This document shows positions 40,677 through 51,461 of a DNA stretch of 64,000 nucleotides, piece by piece. Positions within the stretch are counted from its first letter, which is position 1. Each line of letters begins with the position of its first letter. Source of the DNA: Diphasiastrum complanatum (Eukaryota > Streptophyta > Lycopodiopsida > Lycopodiales > Lycopodiaceae). The notes under the pieces are model-generated. The model was not told the origin of the DNA, ran no database searches, and saw nothing but the letters and a program-made list of their open reading frames with translations. The DNA lies in contig CM055097.1 of assembly GCA_029204225.1 (NCBI GenBank), positions 51,800,996-51,864,995 of the forward strand. The letters are read 5' to 3'. Made by a program: the position numbers and the translations under genes.

Positions 40677-42014
40677 ATGTCTTCTACCAATACTTCCCAG
40701 TCTCCGCGCTATACTATCCATCGTGATGTCCCATCTGCAACGGACATCATGATCCTTCCTAGCACAAGCATGGTCACTTAGTGGATGACCCTTGTGGAGC
40801 CTCTGCTCACTGCAATGAGTATTCATGAGAGAGAAATCATGATCCTTCCTAGCACAAGCATGGTCACTCAGTGGATGACCCTTGTGGAGCCTCTGCTCAC
40901 TGCAATGAGTATTATGGTCGCATCAATATGGAATTTATCACTCTTGCCTTCAGTACATGGAAGGAAGAGAAATCTAAATATTATATCACTTTCCAGGGAG
41001 CCACACACAAGGTGTGCATCACTGAGGCCGCCCTTGCAATTATAGGTATAGCATCCGGCACACAGGCCTCACCCAATCACAAGCACGCCAAATAGGCCAT
41101 CAAGCCATATACTGACCTCACCAACGATCTGCACTCCAATGACGGCTACCTTCTGAAAGCCATCATTGAGCCTTCAATCCACGTTGTGGCCTAGCTACTA
41201 AACAGATTCCTGATGGTTGGCAACCTCAGGAAAGACTGCATCACATCACAGATCCTCCATAGGATAGTGGAGTCCCACACCAAGTTGGCCAAAGCCCCTC
41301 TTGAACCATATAATTGGTTCAAGACTATTTCTGGTGAGTTCAAACGAGCTATTAAGGCCAATACTAAGCAGCAGTTCACTGCTGGCTCTTTATTGTCCCT
41401 TTTAGCCGCTTCTCACTTAGAAAACAGAATCCATGGCTTCCACCTGAATTCCGTGCTTTCGATCTACGAAGAAGCACCGACAGAGTCATCTCACTAGGCC
41501 TTGAGTTCTCATAGTCGTCATCATCCACGCAGCGAGATCATTAATCCTAACTCGCCTTTCGCATCACGACGTCGCACTAGGCATACCTCGTCAGCTGCGC
41601 TTCTACCCCCTACTGCTGTTCACACTGAACTTCCCATTCCCCTAGCCTTTGGTGCTTCCCTCGCCTCTGCTTCCATTCAAGGACAGTCTGTGACCATTGG
41701 GCCTACCATTCCCATCACAGCTGCCCAGGCCGCCTCACCCCCACACACCAAAGCCACCTCACCAAACACACAATTCTTTATGAATATGTTCAATTATTCC
41801 GACCCCCTTGGGGCCACCGAAATTTTTGAAATGCCCCAGAGCCCTGCGCACTTTGAACCTAAAAGAGGATTCAGACATATCTATGAATCTATTGTTGGTG
41901 TTGAAGATGTCAGCCAGCAACCTCACACGGAAGATAGCTCAACCGCACTTCGGGTTTACAAAGCTGTGAAATCACCGAAACAGTTCGACGCCACAGTGCC
42001 TGAGGGATTTGAAG
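40677..42014 (+). pseudogene. Extra open frame after gypsy integrase, longer copy
   Basis: It starts at ATG 40677 (MSSTNTSQSPRYTIHRDVPSA). After a stop at 40779, a 90-bp in-frame duplication and a one-base shift near 40910, one frame runs to about 42015 with stops near 41093, 41192 and 41495. About 430 codons in all. Visible parts are an N-terminal DVPSATDIM region, a middle with WKEEKSKYYITFQGATHKV and ILHRIVESHTKLAKAPLEPYNWFK, and a Ser/Pro/Ala-rich C-terminal third (41501-42014). No signal peptide, membrane segment or known catalytic motif is seen. The position matches env-like or accessory frames of Tat/Athila elements, but the function is unknown. A distant relation to plant transposon-associated accessory proteins is possible and untested. 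Confidence 0.6.
40746..40913 (+). repeat. 90-bp in-frame tandem duplication
   Basis: ATCATGATCCTTCCTAGCAC begins two copies at 40746 and 40836. 78 bp match with one difference (T at 40780, C at 40870), separated by 12 bp. The first copy has a stop (TAG) where the second has CAG. Confidence 0.9.
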
Positions 42015-42367
42015 AGGAAGTTTCTATTGCTTTCTATTTCCATGTTTATTGTTTGCCATAGTGAATGTTTTTCCATTAGCAAGCATAAGGAGCATTTGAG
42101 CTAACCTCCACCCTCACTCTCTATCTCTCTCTTTCTCTTCCCTTCTCAATCTCTTCTTCTCTATTCCTTCTCTTCAACCAAAACTATGATGAATGTTAGT
42201 GTAGAGGAGTAGAGTTAAAGAGGAGTAGTATAGTGGTGAGTAGAGTTAAGGGAGAAACTAGGAAATTAACTAAAAGTAGCATCTATGCATAGTTAGGCTC
42301 CTATCCAGTGATCTAACCTTTGTTGACAGGCGGAAGGGCTATACTATGAGAGATCTTAGACCCCACA
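42015..42367 (+). repeat. LTR of the Tat/Athila-like element (left edge not located)
   Basis: It ends ACCCCACA one base before a tRNA-Asp-type primer site and aligns with the reverse complement of 16939-17340. The left part overlaps the end of the extra frame, so the edge near 42015 is approximate. It serves at once as the 3' LTR of the element to its left and the 5' LTR of the leader to its right. Confidence 0.65.
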
Positions 42368-42368
42368 G

Positions 42369-42386
42369 TGGCGCCGATGCCGGGGA
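42369..42386 (+). other. Primer binding site, tRNA-Asp type
   Basis: TGGCGCCGATGCCGGGGA, the Tat/Athila-type site, one base after the LTR. Confidence 0.82.
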
Positions 42387-42654
42387 TAGGTTTCCACTAA
42401 CTAGTTTGGTTGCATTTTAGCTATTTTCTTGTTTTTTAGAGTAGTTTAGGTAGATTTTTGGGAGTTTAGAGTTAGTTTTCTGTATTTTTTTGTGTTTGGG
42501 ACTGTTCACAGCTAGCGAAGGAGGTGTGAGAGGGTAGAGGAGGCCCTGAACAACCTCTAAGAGCTTGAAACCCGAATCAATCATCCAAAAAACTCAAAAA
42601 ACACACCAATCTGTATTTTGGAGGGAAAAGAGCCAAAAAAAAACTCATCAAATT
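42387..42654 (+). other. Leader fragment of a second Tat/Athila-like element
   Basis: It aligns with the reverse complement of about 16560-16919 (shared CTCTAAGAGCTTG/CTCTAAGGGCTTG and TTTTTGGAGG/TATTTTGGAGG phrases). It breaks off at about 42654, where a minus-strand pol begins. No gag remains. Confidence 0.6.
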
Positions 42655-43762
42655 TTTATATCTCCAGAATCAGTGGGAATTAAAATGTACACCCCGATCG
42701 TCGAGATAAATCTTGACAATCTGATGTAACAGGTCTTGGAAGGCCAGTTGCATGACTCTCTGAAACGTTGAAGGGGCGTTTCATAAGCCAAAAGGCATGA
42801 CATTATAAGCATAAACCTCGTTCTTTGTGGCAAAGGTCATTTTATGTTTATCTTCAGGGGCTATTTGAACAAAGAAATAACCGCTGAATCCATCCAAGAA
42901 GCTGAAAGCTTCAGCTCCTGCCACTTCCTTTAAGATTTGGGTCATTAAAGACAAGGGAATTTGCAATCGCATTAAGGTTCTTGAGATCGACCCAGATACG
43001 AAGTTTGTCGTTTTTCTTGGGTACAACCATAATAGGTGATACCCAATCAGTATGTTGGACTTCATAAATGAATCCAGCATCTAGCAATTTCTTGATATCT
43101 TTATCGATTCTCTCGTGATAGACGGGGTTACTTCTGTAAGGTTTAGCCCTAATAGGCTTAGCGTTGTCTTCTAAAGGAATCGTATGAACCACTACTTCAG
43201 GCGGAATTCCTTTCATTTCTGTATAGTTCCATGCAAATACATCCCTGTATTTGCGAAGTAAAGTTTCCAGATCAAAAAGTTGTTCGGGCGAAAGGTGTGC
43301 ACCAACATGAACTAAGCGATCCATGTCCTCGTCAGGATCTTTAAGGTCTAACGACATCGTTTTAGCTGGTCCTTCAAAGGAGTTGGAACTTGGTGTAGGT
43401 TCCCGGTGTGGCTGCGGTAACTGGATAACAACGTCATCCAATATGAATTCTTTAAATTTTTGTGGAAGATCGAAAGGTGGTTCCACAAAGTTTTCTGGAA
43501 CTTTTGGAATCATCTGTGTTGAGTCACTACAGGACGTGGAAGCTTGGTTTGATGGTTTGGTTTGCTGCTTAAGCTTCTCACGCATCTGTTTTTGACGCTT
43601 GATTAATTTTGTATCGATAATTTTATTTTTTTGTAACCAAGGTTTTTGAGGTTTTTGAGCGGGCGGTGTGGTTGGCTCACTTATCATGTCATCATCGATT
43701 GTATCCCAGACTTCGTCTGGATACACATCCCATGTGTATACTTTGGGTTTGAGCCTATACAC
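42655..43762 (-). pseudogene. Tat/Athila-like gypsy RT N-terminal half and linker
   Basis: Minus strand. 43762-42911 is an unbroken 283-residue frame with a basic linker (KRQKQMREKLKQQTKPSNQ), then DLETLLRKYRDVFAWNYTEMKG, AKPYRSNPVYHERIDKDIKKLL and WVSPIMVVPKKNDKLRIWVDL, a Tat/Athila-clade RT start. After a shift near 42950, GAEAFSFLDGFSGYFFVQIAPEDKHK and VMPFGL follow. The catalytic YxDD lies beyond the left edge and is missing: the frame ends in QRVMQLAFQDLLHQIVKIYLDD-like sense near 42690. A truncated copy of the same broad clade as 26226-27255 but clearly diverged from it. Confidence 0.85.
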
Positions 43763-44775
43763 CTATGTGTTGGGTACTTTGGATGTCAGTTGGACATGAG
43801 CCAATGGCCCTGGTGACTTGATCTCCTGAGGAATTGCTTTTGGCGGATAACATTGGGCATTTAGATAAAGGAGTACATGTTCATCCGTCATTTCAGCATC
43901 ATCCATGGAAAGAATACTTTCTTCGGAAACATGGGCGATAGAGACTCTAGGTTCTCTTGGGAACCACACTATAGGAATCGGGTCAATCATCATAAGCGGG
44001 ATGATGGGTGTATTAATGTCTGTAGAAGATGGGAGAATATCCACAGCTTTTGCAGCGGTTTCAATGCGACATCAATTTAAATCAGCACAGTCCACAGTGG
44101 CTAGTGCCTGACCCCAATTAATTATGTCCATGGATCTTGTATAGTGGCCTTTTGGTTGAATCGGGACACTATCTGATTCGTCATAAGTTGTGGTGACCAA
44201 TCATCATAAACTTTAGCAGGCTTGACATGGCCAATTGAGTCAACAGTGACTCGTTTGTCGTGATTGCCAAAGGTGATTTTGCTATGCTTCCAATCTTGGA
44301 CAACACCTGCCATCTGGAGCCAGGGTGTACCAAGAATGAGTTTATAAATATTGGCATCTTCTGGTAAGTCTAAGATGACACAATCGATTACAAATTTGAC
44401 ACCTACTATTCGAACCTTGATATTTGATAAATGACCATCAGGGTCTGTAACGCGTTCATCAACCATGCGAAGTTTGTATCGTGGTTGATCGAGGGTATGG
44501 AAGCCCCATGACTTTGCCAAGGACAAAGCCATTATATTAATGCCTGATCCGCTATCAAGGATAGCAGATACTGCGGGATAGTCTTCATAGGACAAAGGCA
44601 AGGTGATGCTAGTCCCCTTAGCAACACCTATATTCAGCAGATTCATAGGAATCTGGGGAATTTCAGGGATCTCTTCTGTTTTTCGCTATTCATCAGGAAT
44701 AGTCGGCAGCTGAAAACTATGATGGATATATCGCTGAAGCCCGATGAAAGATTTTAGTGCACTCGAAACCATTCT
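43763..44775 (-). pseudogene. Tat/Athila-like gypsy protease and linker
   Basis: Minus strand. 44646-44122 is a 174-residue frame with the retropepsin site ILDSGSGINIMA and a body ending ILGTPWLQMAG, typical of gypsy protease. 44044-43763 is the linker (DPIPIVWFPREPRVSIAHVSEESIL, MTDEHVLLYLNAQCY). A stop near 43760 separates it from the RT frame, and one near 44105 separates it from the protease. Weak matching sense extends to about 44772 (MVSSALKSFIGLQRYIHHS). Gag is absent. Confidence 0.85.
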
Positions 44776-47700
44776 AATAAGAAGATTGAACCGTAAAGAA
44801 CTGTAACCAACGGAAGTAACAAAAAGAAGAACAAAAAAGAATCGTGTTCACATTCAGCTGGAATCTGTGAACATTACATTGTTGAATTTTTATCAAATCC
44901 ATTATAGGCCATATATCTTAAATCGAAGGCTAGCCAGATATTTATTCAAGCCCATCTACATAGTTTCCTAAACGAGACAATATGTAGTGTCTCATTTGCC
45001 AACAAAATCATATGACCAATAATTGTCTTCTATGCACTAGTAACTTGCATAGGGACCAGTTCCAATTTGTGATTCCACGAGACACAATAGAACTCAGAAT
45101 AATTACATTCAATGCATGTTGGTACTTTCTCAAATGCAATACCAAGTTACCTAGCAATTACATCAAGGCTATTTTTATAGATGTCAACCGATCTCCCAGA
45201 AACCACAGAAACTATCATTGCTAGCAACAATTTCTATTCCAGCCTTGAATACAAGCCTCTAGACCACAAATGATCTAATATATATTTCTGGTAGATTGGA
45301 TTGTTTTTAGACACACCACAAAGTATTATAATCTAGAAAATGAATCTATATGGTGAGGACGGGATTGAAGTTGATGTCTATCTCATATATAATAATCAAC
45401 CAAGAGCAACTAACCAATGAGGACCCTTGAGATGCTTTGGTTGTGGTGAACCACATAAAATCACCAAATGCCTATTAATTCTTGTGTAGGAAATGTGGCT
45501 ATGGCCACCCATATAAAACTGTTCAATTGAACTCAATGCATTTAATACTCCAAATGCCACAATAAAATTTGATCACCCCCATACTTGTTTAACCCAAGTC
45601 CAATGATGAGGCAATAGCTTTGGTGTACTTCCAGAGATGTGCACATAAACGAAATGGACATGTAGTGAGAGAACACATCATGAATAAGGCAAACGCAACT
45701 CCTCACACCATCATGCAATATTCTTGCACCAATGAGCTAGGAGAATATCCTAACCCCATTTTAGGCCTAGTAAACGTTAGATTGAACAAGCACAAGGAAC
45801 CACCCTAGTATTTAGCATTTGAACAAAAATTTGAATTGGATGAATAAACAATCTCTTGAAACTCTTTTGGAAAATTTGGACATTGCTTAGACAAAAGATG
45901 AAATACCTTTCACCATGAACAAAGTAGAACAACATAATACCAAAGTCTTAGTGGGACTATTAAGTGTTAAAATTGTCAAAAACTAGCTCGTTTGGAACAT
46001 GCCACATGGCATCAATTGTGGTTGACTATGGTCCCACCTCCTTGTACATAGTTATGTGATAATCAAAAGGTGTTGAAAATCCATTCACATGCCCAAGAGG
46101 TGGGAAAGTTGAGTTCGAATTTAAGGTTCTAAATTATGAGCTTAATTTGAAGGCTTTTGGTGACAATGCACATGACTCACCTATCCAAACATCAAGTGGA
46201 TGTGATTTTTTTACATTGGGTCAATATCTAAACCCTAATACTCAAATCTGACTCAGATCTGAGCTCATCCGATATTTACTTTGGTAAGGATCATTTGTAT
46301 TTTCACTCTTTGAGATGAAATTTTGAGATTTATAGACATTGTTTTCCAAAGCTAAGTAGTAGAATCAATCTATGCTTGATTTTGATGATGTAAATGCTTA
46401 CTTGAATGCTATCAAGTTGATTTATTGTTCCACATGAACTTCAAGTTGCATTGAATGCATTGTGCTTGATGATCATAGTGAACTTAGGAGCAATTGCCAC
46501 ATTATTTAGAAGAGATTGTAGTGAAAATACGAGACTAGTTTTCATTGATTTGATCTTTTGTGCAAACTCCAATGCTTGAATGAAGATATTAAATGATTAA
46601 ACACATTACATCCTTCACTTTTCACAATTAGTAGCTAGATTGGAGTCCTCTTAGGGCACTTCTTAAATTAGCTTCTAAATTATGGAAAACCCTTTAAGAG
46701 TGGATCCATAGTTGTTAGACCACTGAAAATGTGGATCTCATTAATTGTGAATTGGTACAAAATCAATCAATCAATCAGTTCATCAATATAGGCCTGACCT
46801 CAAAAAATGAAAAGCAAACTATTGTCCTCCCAATGCAACATAAGTTTTTCTTTTAGAAACAATAGTTATAGATGGGGCTCAAGTGCTACTCTATTTTTTG
46901 CTAAATTGTCAAATGGGGGTTAACTTGCATGACATAAGCCAACATTTTCATCAAGTTCACCAATCAATCTTGCATTAAATAGCTAGGCCTAGTCGAGAGG
47001 GTACCGACGGGCTTCCAAGCAAAAGAGTCTCAGGTGAGTGCAACAAAAGCTATGTTTAAGAAAGTCATCATCTTTTGAGAATGGATTCCACAACTTCAAG
47101 AAAAAGTCGACATGAATAAAATTGCATAAGAGGTGAAAAATCCTAAAAACTCACAATTGCTAAAAGATGAAAAAATTCAGATTGTTAGCGAGTTTATAAC
47201 ATGACAATTTGTTGAGAACATGTACACTTTAGAGTAAATGTTCCCATTATGTAGGATATTTAGAGGAAGACTTATATAATGTTGAATTGCATAGAGCAAT
47301 ATGTACATAATGCTTAAAAAAATGTAGCACGTTGGAAAACTAAATGTGATATTGCAAGTCTTTAGTTATATTGTGACGTAAAAGTAAATGTACGCTATTT
47401 GATATTGAGAGTTGGTGTTATTAATACTGGGCAGACTCGGGGCTCAGCTTTGCAATTTTCCAAAATCCTTATTGCTAGATGATGGCATATGCTTGCTGAA
47501 ACTGTAAATCGCTGATTGCTCAATGTTGAGGACTTTTTCGATGCTGATGCTGATGCTAATGCTCATCGTTGATTGCTCAATGTTAAATTTGTTGTTGGCC
47601 CTGTATAAATCAGTGATACAAATGAAACCTAAGCAAATAACTTTTACAATTTTGTAAGTTGAAAAATTTTTTGGTGCAGAATTCTTGAGGCTATCTTCTA

Positions 47701-48028
47701 TTAATTTTAGGATTCTTGAGAGTATTTTTCAAAAAAATTAGGACTCTACGGCACGGATACATGAACTTTTAGATAACTCCTTTCCAATAGGTTTTTTGAG
47801 GAGTGCAACAAGAGGGTGCAGGCCGTGCGCATAGGCCTGTCCGCATTCTAGCCTGAGGCAAAAGTGTTCAAAATCTTCTTTCCCGACTATAGGCTATGTA
47901 AAATATGGAAAAAGCATCAATTTCATGTGCAAAACAGCTTTTGTATTACGATCGCCCATGGCTGCACGAGATAACAAGAATAATTCTTAATGTGAAATGT
48001 ACACAATTTACATCCAGTCAAATACTCC
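44776..48028. other. Spacer downstream of the ERD7-like gene, with a decayed gag-like patch
   Basis: No intact gene. A patch at about 45400-45540 has two cysteine clusters on the plus strand, CFGCGEPHKITKC and a CRKCGYGHP-type second one, like the paired zinc knuckles of some plant Gag proteins, and protease-like sense may follow to about 46200 (VDYGPTSLYIVM). Both are full of stops and weak. A (GCTGAT)n-like short repeat lies at about 47539-47560, beside a repeated phrase TTGATTGCTCAATGTT/CTGATTGCTCAATGTT. The rest is AT-rich with nothing recognised. Confidence 0.45.
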
Positions 48029-49974
48029 TTATCTCTCTTTTGCTCCAATATAAGCTCCTTTTGCTGCACTTTTCATGAGAGTGGTGGAAGTACTTGTTGC
48101 ATTTTTCGGATTGAATGCCTTCCGAATCTTTGATAAAGTCCACATGGTTCCAGCAGCATGCCCAAATGTTGCCAATCCATCCTTTGTCAGCTCTGCAGCT
48201 TGTTCTCCATATCTGCAAAAATTTAAAGAGATATCAAAGCTACGAAATTAATTACAGATTGATATAACGTCTCTCATCTATCAATAAATATCCAACGCAT
48301 GCTTCTAAAGACAGCTGTTTTGGAACTCAGGAGATCCGAAAGTCCTCTTCGATGTGAGGCCTGATGAGAACAATTTCAAATATTAGGAAAAAACTGATCA
48401 TACCTGTGAGAGACAACTCCAGATGTCGCCTCTGATGATGCTGACAGCACATTTTTGCCAGCTACATCCAACGCATCAAATATTCTTCCTGAAATTTTAT
48501 AAAACAGGAATTTATAATCGCACATCGTGAGCTGAAAATATCGATACGGTGTAACACTTGTCCGCGAAGACTTTCAAGTGTGCATATGGTAGCTTGCAAC
48601 CTTGTCATGAGCAGTTTGTTCAATCTCGTTCAACACTACATTAATTAGTAGACGGACAAAGTCAAGAGACCCAAGGGCCAGCACGTACCAAAAGCATCCA
48701 ATGAAGCAAGGGCAACTTCTCCTGGAAGAAGCTTAAAGAACTTCTTGCCAGGCTTTGACTGGATCACGGAGGAAGAAATCATTCCTGCTGTGGTTACCAC
48801 CCCAGAGAGAACAGCTTTTGCTGTCTTCTGTGACATTTTAGAAACCTTTCGAGCTCTGCATCCATAACAAGATGGGAAATCGGAAAATGGTTTTTTTATG
48901 AAACAGCCTACTTTGATTCGATATCAGTTTCACAGAGCAATCACAATCGAAACACAGAAAGTAGAGTATGCTAGGTTTAGAACTAGCGGCTTACTTTATT
49001 AATGGACTGATCGTCTCATTAGCTAACTAAAAAGAGATCAAATGAAACTTTACTTTCTTCCTAAGCACATCATCGTGAGCCATGTGCCGAAGAGTTACAA
49101 ACCTTCGAATGTTTTTCATGGTGCGGGGGGTGAACTCAGCCTGCTTGCTGCCCGGCTTTATGCGGCCTTTCATATATGTTTCACCCTTCTGCAATTTCGA
49201 AATGGTTGAATCGCTGCACCGGATTATTCCCCTGATTACTTGACCTGATCCAGTTGCAATTGCCTTTGCCAAGCTGCTGTTGTACTCTTGTACGTTAGGA
49301 GCTAAGGTGGTCCAGTACGCGGCGGTGGTCAGGTCGTCTGTGGACGAAACAGCAGGCATATTCTTCCCTGCTGGTGGGGAGAAATTGTCAATGGCGTCAT
49401 TTGTAGCTACCAAAGCGTGATCTTTATTGCCTCCCTGTACCACCTTTGGAGCAGAAAACGAGCTATATTGTCCCAATAGCATGTCCAGATCCATCAAAGT
49501 TTTCTCATTGCCTTCAACGTCAAAGGTTACTCCATAGCTCATGGTTTCCGCACTCTGAGCATTGTTAATGGTAGACGCCGACCGCTGCATAGATCTTTCT
49601 GCACTAGAAGGATTAGAAGCTATTATTCCATCTCCATCGACTACCCGGAGAGTAAAAAAGTAATGGGATGTATCGAGCTTGGCAGTGGCTTCATCCTTCG
49701 CTACTGGCCACTGAAAATCGCCGCCCACTTTCGCAAATACAGCAATCCCATCTCCATTTTGAACTAATCTTACAAGACTGAAGTCGCCACTGGCCAAAAG
49801 AACACTTTGCTGCTCGTCTACTAGATGCACCATCGCTCCGGGGATCGTGACCAGTATTTCCTCGGATGTCTCCACTACTTCTTGACTCATAGCTGTCCCG
49901 TTAGCCAACTGCGCAGGCGTCTGGGCATCGTCACGGGAGCTAGCTCCTCTTCCCCTTCTCCAGAAAGCTTTCAT
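48029..49974 (-). CDS. ERD7: ERD7-like senescence-domain protein, four exons
   Basis: Joined exons on the minus strand: 49974-49103, 48855-48689, 48488-48404, 48212-48029. All three introns (247, 200, 191 bp) are GT-AG and the sum is 1308 bp, a clean 435-residue frame ending in TAA. The start ATG 49974 opens the only long frame and gives MKAFWRRGRG. Residues about 36-113 match the N-terminal domain of the plant ERD7 family (TIPGAMVHLVDEQQSVLLASGDFSLVRL). About 235-425 is the senescence domain, with VLSGVVTTAGMISSSV, KPGKKFFKLLPGEVALASLD, DALDVAGKNVLSASSEATS, then VVSHRYGEQAAE and KIRKAFNPK. Plant ERD7 proteins have about 450 residues. In Arabidopsis they are dehydration-, cold- and age-induced and bind membranes or lipid droplets through the senescence domain; no enzyme activity is assigned. 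No retroelement interrupts it. Exon borders are read from sequence, not transcripts. The symbol is for the family; the paralogue is not resolved. Confidence 0.93.
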
Positions 49975-50640
49975 TCTCAGCCACTGCTTACACTAATAAT
50001 TGAAGTCAAATAAAGATTTGTGCTGGGGCTTAAAGCACTCCTTTTAGAAATGCTGAGACTATGATATGAACTATATGCTCTATGTCTGCAGAGCGATCCC
50101 TTTGTGATTGCTCAAATGTCGTCTATAATTTGGACTCAACCCCCACAAATATTGCTGTCTACTCAAGTAGTGTTGAGGGACTACTCAAATGTAGTGGGAT
50201 CCAAACGGTAAGTCTGAGCTCTGGGCACAGAATTCCTCTCTCTAATAAACAAGCACTCCTCCCGGAAGCCTCTGCTGCTATCAAAACAAGGAGAAGCAGA
50301 AAAATCTAACAAAACCTATTCGTTGCTGTGCAGTGAGCTGGGTGCTTATAATCGCAGACACGGGGACTAACAGTTGGCTACGCGTAGATGGGACACGTCA
50401 TGGCTGCTTTAAGGCTGGCTGCAATATTTCCACGCACCGACTCCCTTCCTTCCAAGTTCCACCGTCCAGGCCAGCCTATCTAGTGCCCCACGGTCCACCG
50501 AAAACAAAACCCAAATCTTTAGACTTGGAATCAAGGAACTCCGAGAATCAACTTTGGATCCAATTCAAATATTATTTCATAAGTATGAAAATTTTGAATA
50601 TACCATGCATTGTAAAAGCATGTGCTAATGGAGATTCTTA
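49975..50640 (-). promoter_or_regulatory. 5' flank and promoter region of the ERD7-like gene
   Basis: About 670 bp upstream of the start codon without retroelement similarity and with more G+C than the surroundings. It contains an ABRE-like site (separate entry) and a CGCG motif (ACGCGTAG near 50380). Frames on the plus strand here (50082-50309, 50333-50641) match nothing I know. The transcription start and TATA box are not identifiable with confidence. Confidence 0.5.
50392..50398 (-). promoter_or_regulatory. ABRE-like element
   Basis: Minus-strand ACGTGTC fits the ABA-response consensus ACGTG(G/T)C bound by ABF/AREB bZIP factors. It lies about 420 bp upstream of the start codon of a dehydration-type gene, a sensible place. 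A 7-bp match can arise by chance. Confidence 0.4.
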
Positions 50641-51461
50641 GCAAATAATTCTCTAAACAGAAAAAGTTAGAAACTATTAAGATTCACCTTAACAATTTCA
50701 CTTGAAACAAAAAGTTCCAAAGTTTCAAAGAAGCTATGCCTTTAAAACTTTATCGCTCTGCCTTAAAAATTAGTGAATCATAGTAAAAACATACAATTCT
50801 CTTGGAACTCTCAATGCTCATCAAAAATCAAAGCGTGTTGAAAATTTTAAGGCATTGACTATCAGAAACCATTTACTTTTGAATAGATGCCAACTTACTT
50901 TAATTTGTGAATATGGCATACCTTTTCTTACTTTGGAAGATTTTGAAAGCCAAGTGCCGCTACACTACATTTCTACAAAAGATTATTCAAATCATTGATC
51001 TTCCTCTTTCACCTTATTGTCAATCTTTTAGCATATTTTCTTTTCATCATCATAATAAAGCTTCTAATGCTTCTAACTAAAATTAAATTGTATGCTTCCC
51101 TCAACACTCTTCATAAAGATAAAACATCTAATGTGTTTGGAATTAGTCTTGGATTTGTTTTCTCTTTTAGGATAATCGTAAACCAAATGTCAAGGCACTC
51201 TAGTTCATCGTCTTCACATTGTCACCTCTTGTTATTAGTTTGATTCTACCAAGTGATGCAATCTATATTACACCATTATGAATATTTAAAGTAGTGTACT
51301 ATAGGCTCTTCCCTATATGGCAACTTCAACAATACCATGAGTATGGATAAAGATCTGAGAAAATAGCTAATATATTTGGATGGTCGTAACGTTTCGCCTT
51401 TTTTGAGGCTATTTGCCTTCCACCTCACATCATTAGACTGGCCAAAGCATCAAGCATTATT
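50641..51461. other. Spacer without recognised gene
   Basis: AT-rich. A 82-codon plus-strand frame (50995-51243) begins with a hydrophobic run (LIVNLLAYFLFIIIIKLLMLL) but matches no family I recognise and has no partner. The copia remnant starts at about 51462. Confidence 0.4.

Noticed and set aside
41501-42061. Ser/Pro-rich 186-codon frame as a separate host gene
   Set aside because: It is in phase with the preceding frame of the gypsy accessory region (41213-41497) and runs into an LTR, so it is better explained as the C-terminal part of that frame.
49825-50641. Three small plus-strand frames near the ERD7-like gene
   Set aside because: They overlap the antisense of exon 1 or the promoter, show no domain or conservation, and have no partner exons.
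50995-51243. Hydrophobic small protein or organelle-derived membrane gene
   Set aside because: An AT-rich frame with a hydrophobic start, but no family similarity, no conserved neighbours and no splice partners.
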